A DNA stretch of 64,000 nt from Gillisia sp. CAL575 (GCF_000403785.1 NZ_APHJ01000040.1:1-64000), one strand, 5' to 3'. Shown: positions 27,409 to 39,644, counted from the first letter of the stretch. A program made the numbers and translations. The notes: generated from the letters alone by a model not told the origin.

Positions 27409-30393
27409 TTACGCAACTACTTCTTCTTTCTTTTTACTATCTCTAATCGCTTTTTTATTTGCGCTGTCAAACATAACAGGAGTTGCAATAAATAAAGATG
27501 AATAAGTACCAACTATAACACCTATAATCATTGCAAACATAAATCCTCTAAGGCTTTCTCCTCCAAAGACAAAGATCGACAACAACACTAAGATTGTGGT
27601 TAAAGATGTATTCAATGTTCTACTTAACGTACTATTTAAAGCACTGTTAATTATTTTACTCATTTTCCAAGAAGTATGTTCGTTCGCATATTCACGAATT
27701 CTATCAAACACTACCACTGTATCATTCAGGGAATAACCAATTACTGTAAGTATTGCAGCAATAAACGCTTGATTGATCTCCATACTAAATGGCATAATAT
27801 TGTATGCTAAAGAGAAGATACCTAATACTATTAAGACATCATGGAATACTGCAACAACAGCTCCTAAACTGTATTGCCATTTTCTAAATCTTAATAAGAT
27901 ATAAAGGAATACTACCATTAATGATCCTAAAACTGCCCAGAAAGAATCATTTTTAATATCATCTGCGATTGTTGGACCAACCTTCATAGATGACATGATT
28001 CCAATTTCACGCTCGTTAGAACCTACTGTAAAATCATCGAAGGTCATATCATTTGGCAAATGTGGTTGTAAAGCCTCAAACATCATTCTTTGAACTTCTA
28101 CATCTACAGCTTCACCTTCATCTTCCACTTTATATTTAGTGGTAATCTTTAACTGATTGTTTGCTCCATAGGTCTTTGCTTCAGCACTTTCAAAAGTAGC
28201 GATAAGATCTTTTTCTACTTCTGAAGCATTTACGTCATCTGCGAATCTCACAGTATAAGTTCTACCTCCAATAAAATCTACACCTTCGTTCAACCCATTC
28301 ATAAAGAAAGATCCAATACTTACAAGAATAAAAATCCCTGAGATAGTATAAGCGATTTTTCGTTTACTTAAGAAGTCAAAATTCATATTTGCGAATAGAT
28401 TCTTAGTAATTGAAGTACTAAATGCTAGTGACTTTCCATTTTTACCATATCCATCAATAAATAATCTTGTTATAAAAATTGCAGTAAATAAAGATGTTGC
28501 AATACCTATTAATAAAGTAGTAGCAAAACCTTTAATTGGTCCTGTTCCTAAAATCAATAAAATTAAACCAGTAAGACCTGTAGTAATGTTGGCATCTAAA
28601 ATAGAAGAGAGTGCATTGTTAAATCCATCCTTAATAGCATCCTTTTGAGACTTTCCTTTTGCTAACTCCTCTTTTATACGTTCAAATATAAGAACATTCG
28701 CATCTACCGACATACCAATGGTTAATACAATACCTGCAATTCCAGGTAAAGTAAGCACCGCTCCAAGACCAGCTAAAATTCCGAAGATAAAGATGATGTT
28801 CACTACAAGAGCAACATCTGCAAAAAGACCCGCTTTTCCGTAATAGAAGATCATCCAAAGGAGAACAATAGCTAAAGCGATAAGGAAAGAATTAACACCA
28901 CTATCTATAGCTTCTTGACCCAATGAAGGACCTACAATCTCACTCTGAATAATATCTGCAGAAGCAGGTAATTTACCAGCTCGAAGTACGTTTGCTAAAT
29001 CTTGACCTTCAGTGATATCAAAATCTCCTGAAATCTCACTTCTACCTCCACTAATTGGACCTGTAGAAACTCCTGGCGCAGAATACACTACGTTATCTAA
29101 AACGATAGCTATATTGCTTTTTTCAGTATATGCTCTTCCGGTCATTTCTTCCCAGATCTTAGCACCTTTACCATCCATTTGCATAGATACTGCCACTCTA
29201 CCTACTTGATCGTAAGTTTGTGTAGCATCTGTAATAACGTCTCCTGTTAATGCAGGTAGCATTTCACGATCTCCTTTTAAAGCATAAAGATCGGAAACAT
29301 TGTCTTTGGATACTCCCCATACAAATTCTGTAAAACGCAGGTCTGCAGGTAAAAGAGATCTTACTTGAGATTTGTTTAAATACGCTCTAACCTGCGCAGT
29401 ATCTTTTGAAGCAAAAGAAGCTAAAATTGGACTTCCTTGGAAACCTGGAGAAACCATTAGATCCAATAAAGGATTGTTAGCTGTTTGAACTTCAGAAGTA
29501 TCCTCAGTGCTTGCAAGTAAAGCCTCAATTTCTTCATCTTCTTCTGAAGCTGAAAGAGTATCTTTTTTCTCTGAAGACTTATCGTCTTTCTTAACCATTT
29601 GTGCAAGTGTATTATTTGCATTGATCAAGAAATTCCCGAAATCTGTATTTTTATGTACATACCAAAATTCTAACTGGGCAGTACTTTGAAGTAATCTTTG
29701 AACACGAGTAATATCTTTTGCCCCAGGAAGCTCTACTAATATTCTACCATAATCTCCTAAACGTTGGATGTTTGGTTGTGTAACCCCAAACTTATCTATA
29801 CGCTTACGCAATACCTCGAAAGCTGATGTTATAGATTCGTTAACCTTCTCTCTAATAATAGGCTTAACAACATCATTGGTCATTTCAAAATTAACCTGAT
29901 CGCTAAGTGTCTTATTTGCAAATATATCTGGAGAAGCTAATTTAGCACCTTCATTTTTCTCGAATGCCTCGAAGAAAAGATCTAAATAAGTGTCCTGACT
30001 ATCTTTTTGTGCAGCATCAGCTTCAGCTAAAGCCTTATTAAATGCAGGATCGCTACTATTGTTAGCTAATCCCTTTAAAATATCTTTTACAGAAATTTGA
30101 AGAATCACATTGATTCCTCCTTTAAGATCGAGCCCCTTATTAAGTTCTTTATCTTTTGCTGTGTTGTAGGTAATTCCAGCGATAATCTCATCATTACCGA
30201 TAGAATCTAAATAACTACTTTCTTCAACATCTCGCAGTACAGAATATCCTTCTACGTTAGTTCCTATTTTTTGCTTAGCAAACGCCTCTGCATCACTCTC
30301 TACTCCGCTGGCAATAAATGTAAACGATAGCTGGTAAATACATACCAGACCAAATAAAACCGCAAAAATCTTGATCAGTCCTTTATTCTGCAT
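27409..30393 (-). CDS. secDF: Protein translocase subunit SecDF (fused)
   Basis: SecDF uses the proton gradient to pull secreted proteins out of the Sec channel. The 994-residue protein fuses SecD (about 1-650) and SecF (about 670-994), with some twelve membrane helices. The SecD D1 motif GLDLKGGINV lies at 87-96, a large P1 periplasmic domain follows, and the D4-type motif GMSVDANVLIFERIKEEL is in the SecD membrane part. SecF shows GVDFIGGRTY and a later NDTVVVFDRIRE. An acidic, Ser-rich insert around residues 270-305 is a lineage-specific loop. The fused form is usual in Bacteroidota. Confidence 0.97.
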   Translation of the reverse strand: MQNKGLIKIFAVLFGLVCIYQLSFTFIASGVESDAEAFAKQKIGTNVEGYSVLRDVEESSYLDSIGNDEIIAGITYNTAKDKELNKGLDLKGGINVILQISVKDILKGLANNSSDPAFNKALAEADAAQKDSQDTYLDLFFEAFEKNEGAKLASPDIFANKTLSDQVNFEMTNDVVKPIIREKVNESITSAFEVLRKRIDKFGVTQPNIQRLGDYGRILVELPGAKDITRVQRLLQSTAQLEFWYVHKNTDFGNFLINANNTLAQMVKKDDKSSEKKDTLSASEEDEEIEALLASTEDTSEVQTANNPLLDLMVSPGFQGSPILASFASKDTAQVRAYLNKSQVRSLLPADLRFTEFVWGVSKDNVSDLYALKGDREMLPALTGDVITDATQTYDQVGRVAVSMQMDGKGAKIWEEMTGRAYTEKSNIAIVLDNVVYSAPGVSTGPISGGRSEISGDFDITEGQDLANVLRAGKLPASADIIQSEIVGPSLGQEAIDSGVNSFLIALAIVLLWMIFYYGKAGLFADVALVVNIIFIFGILAGLGAVLTLPGIAGIVLTIGMSVDANVLIFERIKEELAKGKSQKDAIKDGFNNALSSILDANITTGLTGLILLILGTGPIKGFATTLLIGIATSLFTAIFITRLFIDGYGKNGKSLAFSTSITKNLFANMNFDFLSKRKIAYTISGIFILVSIGSFFMNGLNEGVDFIGGRTYTVRFADDVNASEVEKDLIATFESAEAKTYGANNQLKITTKYKVEDEGEAVDVEVQRMMFEALQPHLPNDMTFDDFTVGSNEREIGIMSSMKVGPTIADDIKNDSFWAVLGSLMVVFLYILLRFRKWQYSLGAVVAVFHDVLIVLGIFSLAYNIMPFSMEINQAFIAAILTVIGYSLNDTVVVFDRIREYANEHTSWKMSKIINSALNSTLSRTLNTSLTTILVLLSIFVFGGESLRGFMFAMIIGVIVGTYSSLFIATPVMFDSANKKAIRDSKKKEEVVA

Positions 30394-30429
30394 TATTCTT
30401 TATTATTTAATATCAATTTTTAAAACGGA

Positions 30430-30460
30430 CAAATATAGGATTTCATTATTCAAAAGCCAA
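30430..30460 (-). promoter_or_regulatory. secDF promoter
   Basis: On the minus strand TTG at 30460-30458 and TATATTTG at 30437-30430 are separated by 20 bases. The start codon is 36 bases downstream of the -7 box. Confidence 0.72.
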
Positions 30461-30496
30461 TTATTTTTTTTTGAAAAATTTAACTTTTCATCAATA

Positions 30497-30525
30497 AAAA
30501 AGACCACTTAAGAAGTGGCCTTTTT
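30497..30525 (-). terminator. Terminator of mdh
   Basis: The minus strand forms a 13-bp stem, AAAAAGGCCACTT with AAGTGGTCTTTTT, with one G-U pair and a 3-base loop, and then T residues. It lies about 40 bases after the mdh stop codon. Confidence 0.82.
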
Positions 30526-30564
30526 AAAAATTCAGTTTTCACTGAAATATAAGAGTGATAATGC

Positions 30565-31491
30565 TTAGAAAGTCAATAAATCATTGGTTTTCTTTACACC
30601 TTCAGCACTTTCTTTAATCTTAGCTTTTTCAGCATCTGTCAATTCTATTTCAACGATCTTTTCTAATCCGTCTTTCCCTAAAATTGCAGGAACGCCAATA
30701 CATAAATCATTTAATCCATATTCTCCATCTAAAAACGCAGAACATGGAAACATTTTTTTCTGATCACAAGCAATCGCCTGCACCATTGCAGAAACTGCAG
30801 CTCCTGGTGCATACCACGCACTTGTTCCTAATAACTTAGTTAATGTAGCTCCACCTACTTTGGTATCTTCAGATACTTGATTCAATCTGTCTTCAGAAAG
30901 AAAAGCAGTTACAGGAATACTATTTCTTGTAGCCAACCTAGTTAAAGGTACCATTCCAGTATCACTATGTCCACCGATTACCATTCCATCAACATCAGAT
31001 GGAGGACATTCTAAAGCTTCACTTAACCTAAACTTGAAACGCGCACTATCTAAAGCACCACCCATTCCAATAATTCTATTTTTAGGAAGACCCGTAGTTT
31101 TATGAACTAAATAAGTCATTGTATCCATTGGGTTACTCACCACAATAATTACAGTGTCTGGAGAATGCTTAATTAGGTTTCCTGAAACTTCTTTTACAAT
31201 TCCAGCATTAATACCAATTAATTCTTCTCTAGTCATTCCTGGTTTTCTAGGAATACCACTTGTAATAACTACTACATCACTACCAGCGGTTTTAGTATAA
31301 TCGTTAGTAGAACCTACAATCTTCGAATCAAATCCATTAAGGGTTGCAGTTTGCATTAGATCCATTGCCTTTCCTTCAGCAACACCCTCTTTAATATCTA
31401 CTAAAACAATTTCTGAAGCAAAATTCTTTATGGCGATATACTCAGCACAACTTGCTCCAACAGCACCTGCTCCAACGATAGTAACTTTCAT
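30565..31491 (-). CDS. mdh: Malate dehydrogenase
   Basis: Mdh interconverts malate and oxaloacetate with NAD in the TCA cycle. The 308-residue product has the NAD loop GAGAVG at 7-12 and the substrate-binding GIPRKPGMTREE. NPMDTMTYL and the proton-relay histidine in GGHSDTGMVPL are present. It belongs to the lactate dehydrogenase-like group of malate dehydrogenases common in Bacteroidota; the PRKPGMTREE loop with a second Arg favours malate over lactate. It stands alone between terminators. Citrate synthase is encoded at 57,914. Confidence 0.96.
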   Translation of the reverse strand: MKVTIVGAGAVGASCAEYIAIKNFASEIVLVDIKEGVAEGKAMDLMQTATLNGFDSKIVGSTNDYTKTAGSDVVVITSGIPRKPGMTREELIGINAGIVKEVSGNLIKHSPDTVIIVVSNPMDTMTYLVHKTTGLPKNRIIGMGGALDSARFKFRLSEALECPPSDVDGMVIGGHSDTGMVPLTRLATRNSIPVTAFLSEDRLNQVSEDTKVGGATLTKLLGTSAWYAPGAAVSAMVQAIACDQKKMFPCSAFLDGEYGLNDLCIGVPAILGKDGLEKIVEIELTDAEKAKIKESAEGVKKTNDLLTF

Positions 31492-31579
31492 TTTATATAT
31501 TTTAAATATTAATTATTGATTTTTTACGAAAATACAAATTATGTATCAGTTAAATAATAAGGAATGGTTAAATGTATTA

Positions 31580-32551
31580 TTAGTTCAATCGATAATGAAG
31601 CCCAACATTCGCGTTAAATAATCCACTCGCAGAAAGAACAGTGCTGAATTTAAATTTATTAAAGTAATAGTTAAATCCAATATTACCTTTAAATTTCCCT
31701 TCACTATTTCCTAATGCACCTAGTTGATTATTTAAAGTAGGCAATGAAGCTCCAGTTCCACCAAAAGCATAATCAAATTTAGAATTAGTATAACCAAATC
31801 CTCCCATTACTTCAAAATTATCATAAAGTTTAGAACCGATTAGCTGCAAATTATACATATTCGCATCTACATCAATTCTAGTCAAATTTGCGATTTTTAC
31901 GTCTATAGGAGTAAATTTATAATCTGCCTTAAAATTACTGTAATTAGCTACTAATGCAAATTGAAAATCCTCATCTCTAAGTCTCTTATAAAAGTACTGA
32001 GAAAAATTATGTTTTATTCCAACTCCATAAGTACTTATTCCAACATCATTAATAAAAACTTCAGGTAAATATCTTACTGCAATCTCTGTTTTAAAAGGTA
32101 ATCCAACTGTAACTTGCGGAAAGGCATGCAGCACAACGCTTTTATCTAAACCATCTATAGCATCAAATTCAAAATCTTGTCCAAATATGGTTCCCTGATA
32201 TATAGCCTCTGTTTCTCCTCCATATACTGTTGGTAAAAGCGCATTACTCCCTTCACCTATTGTTAAATTATTAAACTGGTTATTCCTAATTAACTTATCT
32301 TGTTTTGAGCTTGGAACAAACAAGGCATTTCCATGAACAGAAATTTCCACTTGCCACTTATCTAAAGTTGATGCTGATGAGAACCAACCGGCACTAGATT
32401 GTAAGGTAGCGCCTTCAGCTCCAGGCGCAGCGAAATTTTCTGCTATTAAAAGCATATCATCAATTAGAAGATTTACATCTTCTTGGGCTTTTGAAAATTG
32501 AGTCACTAGAAATAGTGATAAAAACAGGGTAGATTTTAGGAGGTTTCTCAC
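31580..32551 (-). CDS. DUF6588 family outer-membrane-like protein
   Basis: The 323-residue product has a signal peptide of about 22 residues ending SKAQ. The mature part begins EDVNLLIDDMLLIAENF and then alternates short polar and aromatic strands (FNYYFNKFKFSTVLSASGLF) with a C-terminal LHYRLN. This pattern fits a small outer membrane beta barrel, and I recognise it as a DUF6588-type family from the N-terminal region. No function is established. Confidence 0.75.
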   Translation of the reverse strand: MRNLLKSTLFLSLFLVTQFSKAQEDVNLLIDDMLLIAENFAAPGAEGATLQSSAGWFSSASTLDKWQVEISVHGNALFVPSSKQDKLIRNNQFNNLTIGEGSNALLPTVYGGETEAIYQGTIFGQDFEFDAIDGLDKSVVLHAFPQVTVGLPFKTEIAVRYLPEVFINDVGISTYGVGIKHNFSQYFYKRLRDEDFQFALVANYSNFKADYKFTPIDVKIANLTRIDVDANMYNLQLIGSKLYDNFEVMGGFGYTNSKFDYAFGGTGASLPTLNNQLGALGNSEGKFKGNIGFNYYFNKFKFSTVLSASGLFNANVGLHYRLN

Positions 32552-32635
32552 AGTCTTAAGTTTTTATATTGGGGATAAAAATAATAATATACAAAATGTT
32601 AAAATTCAGATCATAAATTTTAACTTTATGGTAAC

Positions 32636-32665
32636 AAAAATAAGCCCACTTAAAAAGCGGGCTTA
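32636..32665 (-). terminator. Terminator of gyrB
   Basis: An 11-bp stem (32641-32651 with 32655-32665) with a 3-base loop has one mismatch that becomes a G-U pair on the minus strand. Five T follow on that strand. It is seven bases after the gyrB stop codon. Confidence 0.85.
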
Positions 32666-32671
32666 AAATTT

Positions 32672-34693
<2,022 letters not shown>

Positions 34694-34754
34694 TCAATAC
34701 CCTTAAGTTATTAACAATTTTTGTGAAAAACCTTGGTTTTAGCTGATAATGAAC

Positions 34755-36365
34755 TTATACTTTTTCTGCTTCTATAAAACTGGTTTGTGCAACGTGAGTT
34801 GAACTTGCTCTACCGCTAGGGTCTAAATCCTTTTGCCATTTTGGAATCCATTTCTTCACAGATTTCGCCGCAGATTCCTGTGGAAAATAGCTATTAAAGA
34901 TCTCTCTATAAAAATATGCTTCCTTCGTTGTTGGTGTGTTAACCGGATATTTTGATGCTGCCATTTCCAATTCTACATCGGTCACTTGAGATTTTGTGAA
35001 CTCAATAAGGCTATCTATCCAACTGTACCCAACTCCATCACTAAACTGCTCTTTTTGTCTCCATAGCACTTCATCTGGAAGAAAAGCTTGCTCAGGAGTA
35101 TCAAAAGCTTTTCTAAGAATATACTTTTCAACACCTGCGTGTGTAGTTGGCATTTTATGTATTGGAGCAATTTCCATTGCCGTTTGAAGAAAAGCTTTGT
35201 CTAAAAAGGGAACTCTTGCTTCTAATCCATGAGCCATAGTAGATTTATCTGCTCGCAAACAATCTGCGGTTGATAATCTTTTAACTCTACTGATTGTTTC
35301 TTTCTGAAATTCTTCAGCAGAAGGTGCGTTTTTAAAGTATAAATATCCGCCAAAAATTTCATCTGCGCCTTCCCCAGACAACACCACTTTAATTCCTTTT
35401 TCAGTAATCGCTTTAGACAGGAAATACATTGGCGTACTCGCTCTAATTGAAGTTACATCGTATGTTTCTAAATGCCAGATCAATTTTTTAATGATTCCAA
35501 TTCCTTCTTCCACCGTAAAATGAATTTCATGATGATCTGTTCCAAGAAAATCTGCCACTTTTCTAGCAGCGATTAAATCTGGTGCATCTTCATTTAGACC
35601 AATAGAGAACGAATGTAATTTTTTTCCTTTTTCTTTAAGTATTCTTGCCGCTATAGATGAAGTTAAGGAAGAGTCTAATCCCCCACTTAACAGCACGCCT
35701 AAAGGAACATCAGACATTAAACGTTTCTTAGTGGCAGCTATCAAAGAATCTCTTAATCTTTTTAGATCTGCTTCTTCGTGACATTCTTCTAAAGAATACC
35801 AATCTGGTTTGTAATACTGAACAAAACCAGTTGTTGGTGTATAATAATATCCTGGAGGAAATGCTTGAAATTCCACACATTGATCGGCTAATACTTTCAT
35901 TTCGCTAGCAAACCAAAGAGCGCCTTCTGCATCTTCCCCATAATAAAGAGGCTTTACTCCTATTGGATCTCTTGCAGCAATAAAGTCTTTACCATCTACC
36001 ACGACAAAGGCAAAATCTCCGTCTAATTTGTTTAAGAAACCATATCCATATTTTTCATATAAATGCACGATCACTTCAGAATCTCCTGTACTACGGAATT
36101 CGTGATCTTTTAATTCGTTATCTTTCAGTGATTGGTAGTTATATATTTCTCCGTTATGGATCATCCAAGCAGAAGAAGTTCCTTGTATTGGTTGTTTTCC
36201 AGTATTTACATCCATTATGGCCAATCTTTCATGACATAAAATCGCCCCAGCTTCAGTTATATGTACATCACTTTCATCTGGCCCACGATGACTCATTCTT
36301 TTAGAAAGTTTAGATACCAATTCTTGATCTTCCTTCTTTCCTATTACAGCTAAAATACCACACAT
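34755..36365 (-). CDS. asnB: Asparagine synthase (glutamine-hydrolysing), AsnB type
   Basis: AsnB makes asparagine from aspartate, ATP and glutamine-derived ammonia. The 536-residue protein begins MCGILAV, where Cys2 becomes the N-terminal glutaminase nucleophile. The glutaminase part has SHRGPDES (25-32), HERLAIMD and NGEIYN (71-76). The synthetase half has the PP-loop SGGLDSS at 227-233 and the later VLSGEGADEIFGGY. The C-terminus around HGLEARVPFLDKAF matches bona fide AsnB enzymes. It stands as a single gene, with no clear promoter motif in its 246-base upstream region. Confidence 0.96.
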   Translation of the reverse strand: MCGILAVIGKKEDQELVSKLSKRMSHRGPDESDVHITEAGAILCHERLAIMDVNTGKQPIQGTSSAWMIHNGEIYNYQSLKDNELKDHEFRSTGDSEVIVHLYEKYGYGFLNKLDGDFAFVVVDGKDFIAARDPIGVKPLYYGEDAEGALWFASEMKVLADQCVEFQAFPPGYYYTPTTGFVQYYKPDWYSLEECHEEADLKRLRDSLIAATKKRLMSDVPLGVLLSGGLDSSLTSSIAARILKEKGKKLHSFSIGLNEDAPDLIAARKVADFLGTDHHEIHFTVEEGIGIIKKLIWHLETYDVTSIRASTPMYFLSKAITEKGIKVVLSGEGADEIFGGYLYFKNAPSAEEFQKETISRVKRLSTADCLRADKSTMAHGLEARVPFLDKAFLQTAMEIAPIHKMPTTHAGVEKYILRKAFDTPEQAFLPDEVLWRQKEQFSDGVGYSWIDSLIEFTKSQVTDVELEMAASKYPVNTPTTKEAYFYREIFNSYFPQESAAKSVKKWIPKWQKDLDPSGRASSTHVAQTSFIEAEKV

Positions 36366-36611
36366 AATTTTAAGTTTTAATTCTAAACAAATTTGGGCTA
36401 TTCATTCACTAATAAAAACCATTATATAATAATTGATTACAATTAATAACTATATAGACTGAATTAGCATCTAATTGAAAATAAAATATAATAAATTTAT
36501 ATTATATACTATCGAATTTAAACTTTGAGGATTTAAAAATATAAGACTTCATTAACAACCCCTCTTTATTGAAACATTACCTTTATATGATATTAAAAAA
36601 TTCAAAATATT

Positions 36612-37175
36612 ATGAAAAGAATATTCTTATTAGCAGCAATAGCAATTTTTACATTTCAAAGCAATCCAGTGCAAGCTCAAGAAAAAACAACTGAAGCTCC
36701 TAGTTTCGACAAAATGGACGTAAGCCCGATGGACTTAGTAGTTTACAAAAATGAAGCTGAAGAAGTTGTGGCAAGAGTTATTTATAGTAGACCTTTAAAA
36801 AGAGATAGAGAAATCTTTGGCAAATTAGTGCCCTTTAATGAAGTTTGGAGAACTGGCGCAAATGAAGCTACAGAACTAACTTTATATAAGGACATGAAAA
36901 TAGCCGATGTAATTGTAGAAGCTGGAACTTACTCTCTATATTCAATTCCTGGTGAAAAGGAATGGACTGTTATTTTAAATAATAGAACTAATACTTGGGG
37001 AGCTTATGAATATAGCGATCAAGAAGATAGAGTAAGAATTAAAGTGCCTGTACGCACTTCACCTACTACAATTGAATCTTTCTCTATGGCATTTGTAACG
37101 AAAACAGATGGAGCAGATCTTCTTATGGGTTGGGACAACAAATATGTAGAAGTTCCTTTTAAAGCAGTTCAATAA
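36612..37175 (+). CDS. DUF2911 domain-containing protein
   Basis: The 187-residue product has a signal peptide of about 22 residues ending PVQAQ. The DUF2911 domain covers most of the rest, with the recognisable segments VIYSRPLKRDREIFGKLVPF, EVWRTGANEATE and EAGTYSLYSIPGEKEWTVI. The family is exported, beta-rich and common in Bacteroidota; no activity is established. It is a single gene with its own terminator. Confidence 0.9.
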   Translation: MKRIFLLAAIAIFTFQSNPVQAQEKTTEAPSFDKMDVSPMDLVVYKNEAEEVVARVIYSRPLKRDREIFGKLVPFNEVWRTGANEATELTLYKDMKIADVIVEAGTYSLYSIPGEKEWTVILNNRTNTWGAYEYSDQEDRVRIKVPVRTSPTTIESFSMAFVTKTDGADLLMGWDNKYVEVPFKAVQ

Positions 37176-37198
37176 TCTTTAAGATTCTTTCAAAAATC

Positions 37199-37238
37199 AA
37201 AATGGTTTTAATTCTCACGAATTAAAACCATTTTTTTT
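37199..37238 (+). terminator. Terminator of the DUF2911 gene
   Basis: A perfect 16-bp stem (37199-37214 with 37219-37234) with a 4-base loop is followed by a T run on the plus strand. Confidence 0.88.
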
Positions 37239-37310
37239 ATTTAAAAAAATTCAATAAGCTGAGCCGAATAATATTGGCAGTCCAATAAAAATACAATCTT
37301 GAATGGGGAA

Positions 37311-37943
37311 TTATGGTATATTTAAATATTTATGAGTTTGTAATGACACTTTCCACTTAGGATTTTTCATTACATAATCCACAATTATAGGAATAACCGT
37401 ATCACGCTTACTCCACTCTGGCTGAAGATATAAAATACAGTCTTTATTTACCTTTGCCGCTTGCTCTTCAGCAAACTTTAAGTCATGAAGATTATAGACG
37501 ATCACTTTTAATTCGTTAGCCACTTCATATATTTCCTCTGTAGGTAACTTTATTTTTTTGGGAGATAAACATATCCAATCCCATTGCCCGGTCAATTTAT
37601 AAGCTCCAGAAGTTTCTATATGAATCTTACAACCTTGTGCTTTTAAAGTCTCAGTAAGGATGGTCATATCCCAAGTTAGAGGTTCTCCCCCTGTAATCAC
37701 AATTGTATCACTATGAGAAACCGCATTTTCTACAATCTTCCCAACATGAGTTGGAGGATGTAAAGATGCATCCCAACTTTCCTTAACGTCACACCAATGA
37801 CAGCCAACATCACAACCACCTATTCTGATAAAATATGCAGCAGTTCCTTTATAAAACCCTTCCCCCTGTATAGTATAAAATTCCTCCATTAACGGAAGCA
37901 TTATACCTTTATCTACCAACACTTTTGTATCTTCTGTAATCAT
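37311..37943 (-). CDS. queE: 7-carboxy-7-deazaguanine synthase QueE
   Basis: QueE is a radical SAM enzyme of queuosine precursor synthesis. The product has MEEFYTIQGEGFYKG, which is typical of the family. The cluster-binding cysteines are in GCDVGCHWCDV (C-x3-C-x2-C), followed by VITGGEPLTWD. I prefer the ATG at 37943 (210 aa) over 37952, because the upstream start overlaps a TAnnTTTG match at 37950-37957. The protein acts in the cytoplasm on carboxytetrahydropterin, made from the product of FolE. Confidence 0.94.
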   Translation of the reverse strand: MITEDTKVLVDKGIMLPLMEEFYTIQGEGFYKGTAAYFIRIGGCDVGCHWCDVKESWDASLHPPTHVGKIVENAVSHSDTIVITGGEPLTWDMTILTETLKAQGCKIHIETSGAYKLTGQWDWICLSPKKIKLPTEEIYEVANELKVIVYNLHDLKFAEEQAAKVNKDCILYLQPEWSKRDTVIPIIVDYVMKNPKWKVSLQTHKYLNIP

Positions 37944-37949
37944 AGCCGG

Positions 37950-37957
37950 CAAAGATA
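37950..37957 (-). promoter_or_regulatory. Candidate queE promoter -7 element
   Basis: The minus strand reads TATCTTTG. If used, transcription would begin within a few bases of the ATG at 37943 and give a nearly leaderless mRNA. The rest of the 307-base gap up to 38259 shows nothing recognisable. Confidence 0.4.
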
Positions 37958-38259
37958 ACTATTCTTTAAGACCTAACATAGCTTAGTTTTAAAGTTCTAG
38001 AGCAACTCCTTAATTGGAGATTTTATATTTAATTTTCGGTTCGGCATTAAATGACATAAAATAAGTAGTTTAGATTTTTCAAGATGCTATTACAATGAAA
38101 TGTTCTAATTTAAACACTTAGTTAAGAGTTTAAGTCCAGTAGGCTCATCTTTTATTCAATTTACTAATTAAGCCACATGCCTCTTAATTTTGTTAAGTTT
38201 AACTAATATAATTTAACAGTTTTTCAGAATTAGCATTTAATAACATCTAAAATACATTT

Positions 38260-39567
38260 GTGAGATCAAAAATTCTACATTCCATTTCTATACTTATTAT
38301 AGGTACCCTACTATTCTCTTGCTCTAGTTCTCGTAAACTAAATAAATACTTATCAAGTCAACTCACTTCAGAGATTTTCAATCAAAGCTTTTCAGGCTTT
38401 GCACTTATGGATCCGGAGAGTAACAAAATCATTAATGAATATAATTCACATAAATATTTTACTCCAGCATCCAATGTAAAACTACTAACGTTTTATGCTA
38501 GCCTGAAGATTTTAGGAGATTCATTACCTGCACTTAACTATGTTATTCAAAATGATTCTCTAATATTTCAAGGAACTGGAGATCCTTCATTCTTATACGC
38601 AGATGCACCAGAATCTAAAGTTTATGATTTTTTAAAAAACTATGAAGGAAATTTATATTATCAACATCCTGCGTATACAGAAGAATCTTTCGGTCCAGGT
38701 TGGTCTTGGGATGATTATAATTATTATTACTCGGTAGAACGATCTGCCTTTCCAATCTATGGAAATTATGTAGTATTCAAGTCAAGTCCAGGACAAAACC
38801 AACCTACCACGAGTATCGAGAAATTTAGAAAAGACCTTGTCTTAAGTGAAAGCAACTCTGAGATAAAGAGAGATTTGAATAGTAATATATTCAGATATAA
38901 TAAATCGGACTCCAACAAGGAATCTACGCAAATAGTTCCTTTTAAATATTCTGATGAACTATTTACTGAATTACTTTCCGATACGCTTAATAGACCTGTG
39001 ACACTTATTAATAAGGGGTGGACACCAACTAACTCTTCCAAAATATTATATAGTCTGCCAACAGATAGTCTCTATAAAACAATGCTTAGAAATAGCGATA
39101 ATTTTATTGCAGAGCAACTTCTTATGATGGTCGGAAATAATTTATCTGACAGTGTAAACACTAAGAATGCTATTACCTATATTAAAAAAACTTATCTAAA
39201 AGATCTTCCAGATGAACCTATTTGGGTTGATGGCTCTGGCCTTTCACGTTATAATTTAATTACTCCTAGGAGTATGGTATTTCTACTGAAGAAAATTTCA
39301 GAAGAAATACCTCAAGAAAAACTTTTTGAATTTCTCCCTACAGGAGGAAAGACTGGAACATTGAAGAATTGGTACATAGCTGAGGAGCCTTATATTTTTG
39401 CTAAAACCGGAACCCTAAGTAATAATCATAATTTAAGTGGTTATATTAAAACAAAGAGTGGAAGGATATTACTTTTTAGTTTTATGAATAACAATTATAT
39501 AGTTAGCTCGTCTATTATAAAGAATGAAATGCAACGAATATTGCGAAGAATCTATCTTAATTATTAA
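38260..39567 (+). CDS. D-alanyl-D-alanine carboxypeptidase/endopeptidase (peptidase S13, PBP4 family) lipoprotein
   Basis: This 435-residue PBP4-type enzyme should trim or cleave peptidoglycan peptides in the periplasm. It has a lipoprotein signal with Cys21 in LLFSCSSS, which would anchor it to a membrane. The active-site SNVK is at 71-74, SDN at 279-281 and KTG at 382-384. A second KTG at 364-366 lies in LPTGGKTGTL, where homologues usually have a GVDGTL-like segment. The GTG at 38260 is the only start that keeps the signal peptide, since an in-frame TAA lies 12 bases upstream. It is shorter than E. coli PBP4 (477 aa). Confidence 0.9.
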   Translation: MRSKILHSISILIIGTLLFSCSSSRKLNKYLSSQLTSEIFNQSFSGFALMDPESNKIINEYNSHKYFTPASNVKLLTFYASLKILGDSLPALNYVIQNDSLIFQGTGDPSFLYADAPESKVYDFLKNYEGNLYYQHPAYTEESFGPGWSWDDYNYYYSVERSAFPIYGNYVVFKSSPGQNQPTTSIEKFRKDLVLSESNSEIKRDLNSNIFRYNKSDSNKESTQIVPFKYSDELFTELLSDTLNRPVTLINKGWTPTNSSKILYSLPTDSLYKTMLRNSDNFIAEQLLMMVGNNLSDSVNTKNAITYIKKTYLKDLPDEPIWVDGSGLSRYNLITPRSMVFLLKKISEEIPQEKLFEFLPTGGKTGTLKNWYIAEEPYIFAKTGTLSNNHNLSGYIKTKSGRILLFSFMNNNYIVSSSIIKNEMQRILRRIYLNY

Positions 39568-39644
39568 CATTAGCAGCCTGAATAGACAAATAAGATTAAT
39601 TCCTTTAAATTAGTCCTAATTAAACTGAACAATCCCACAAATTA

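Noticed and set aside
38253-38260. Perfect TACATTTG match to the -7 consensus just before the S13 peptidase gene
   Set aside because: It overlaps the only usable start codon (GTG at 38260), so a transcript from it would begin after the start. It is probably chance in AT-rich DNA.
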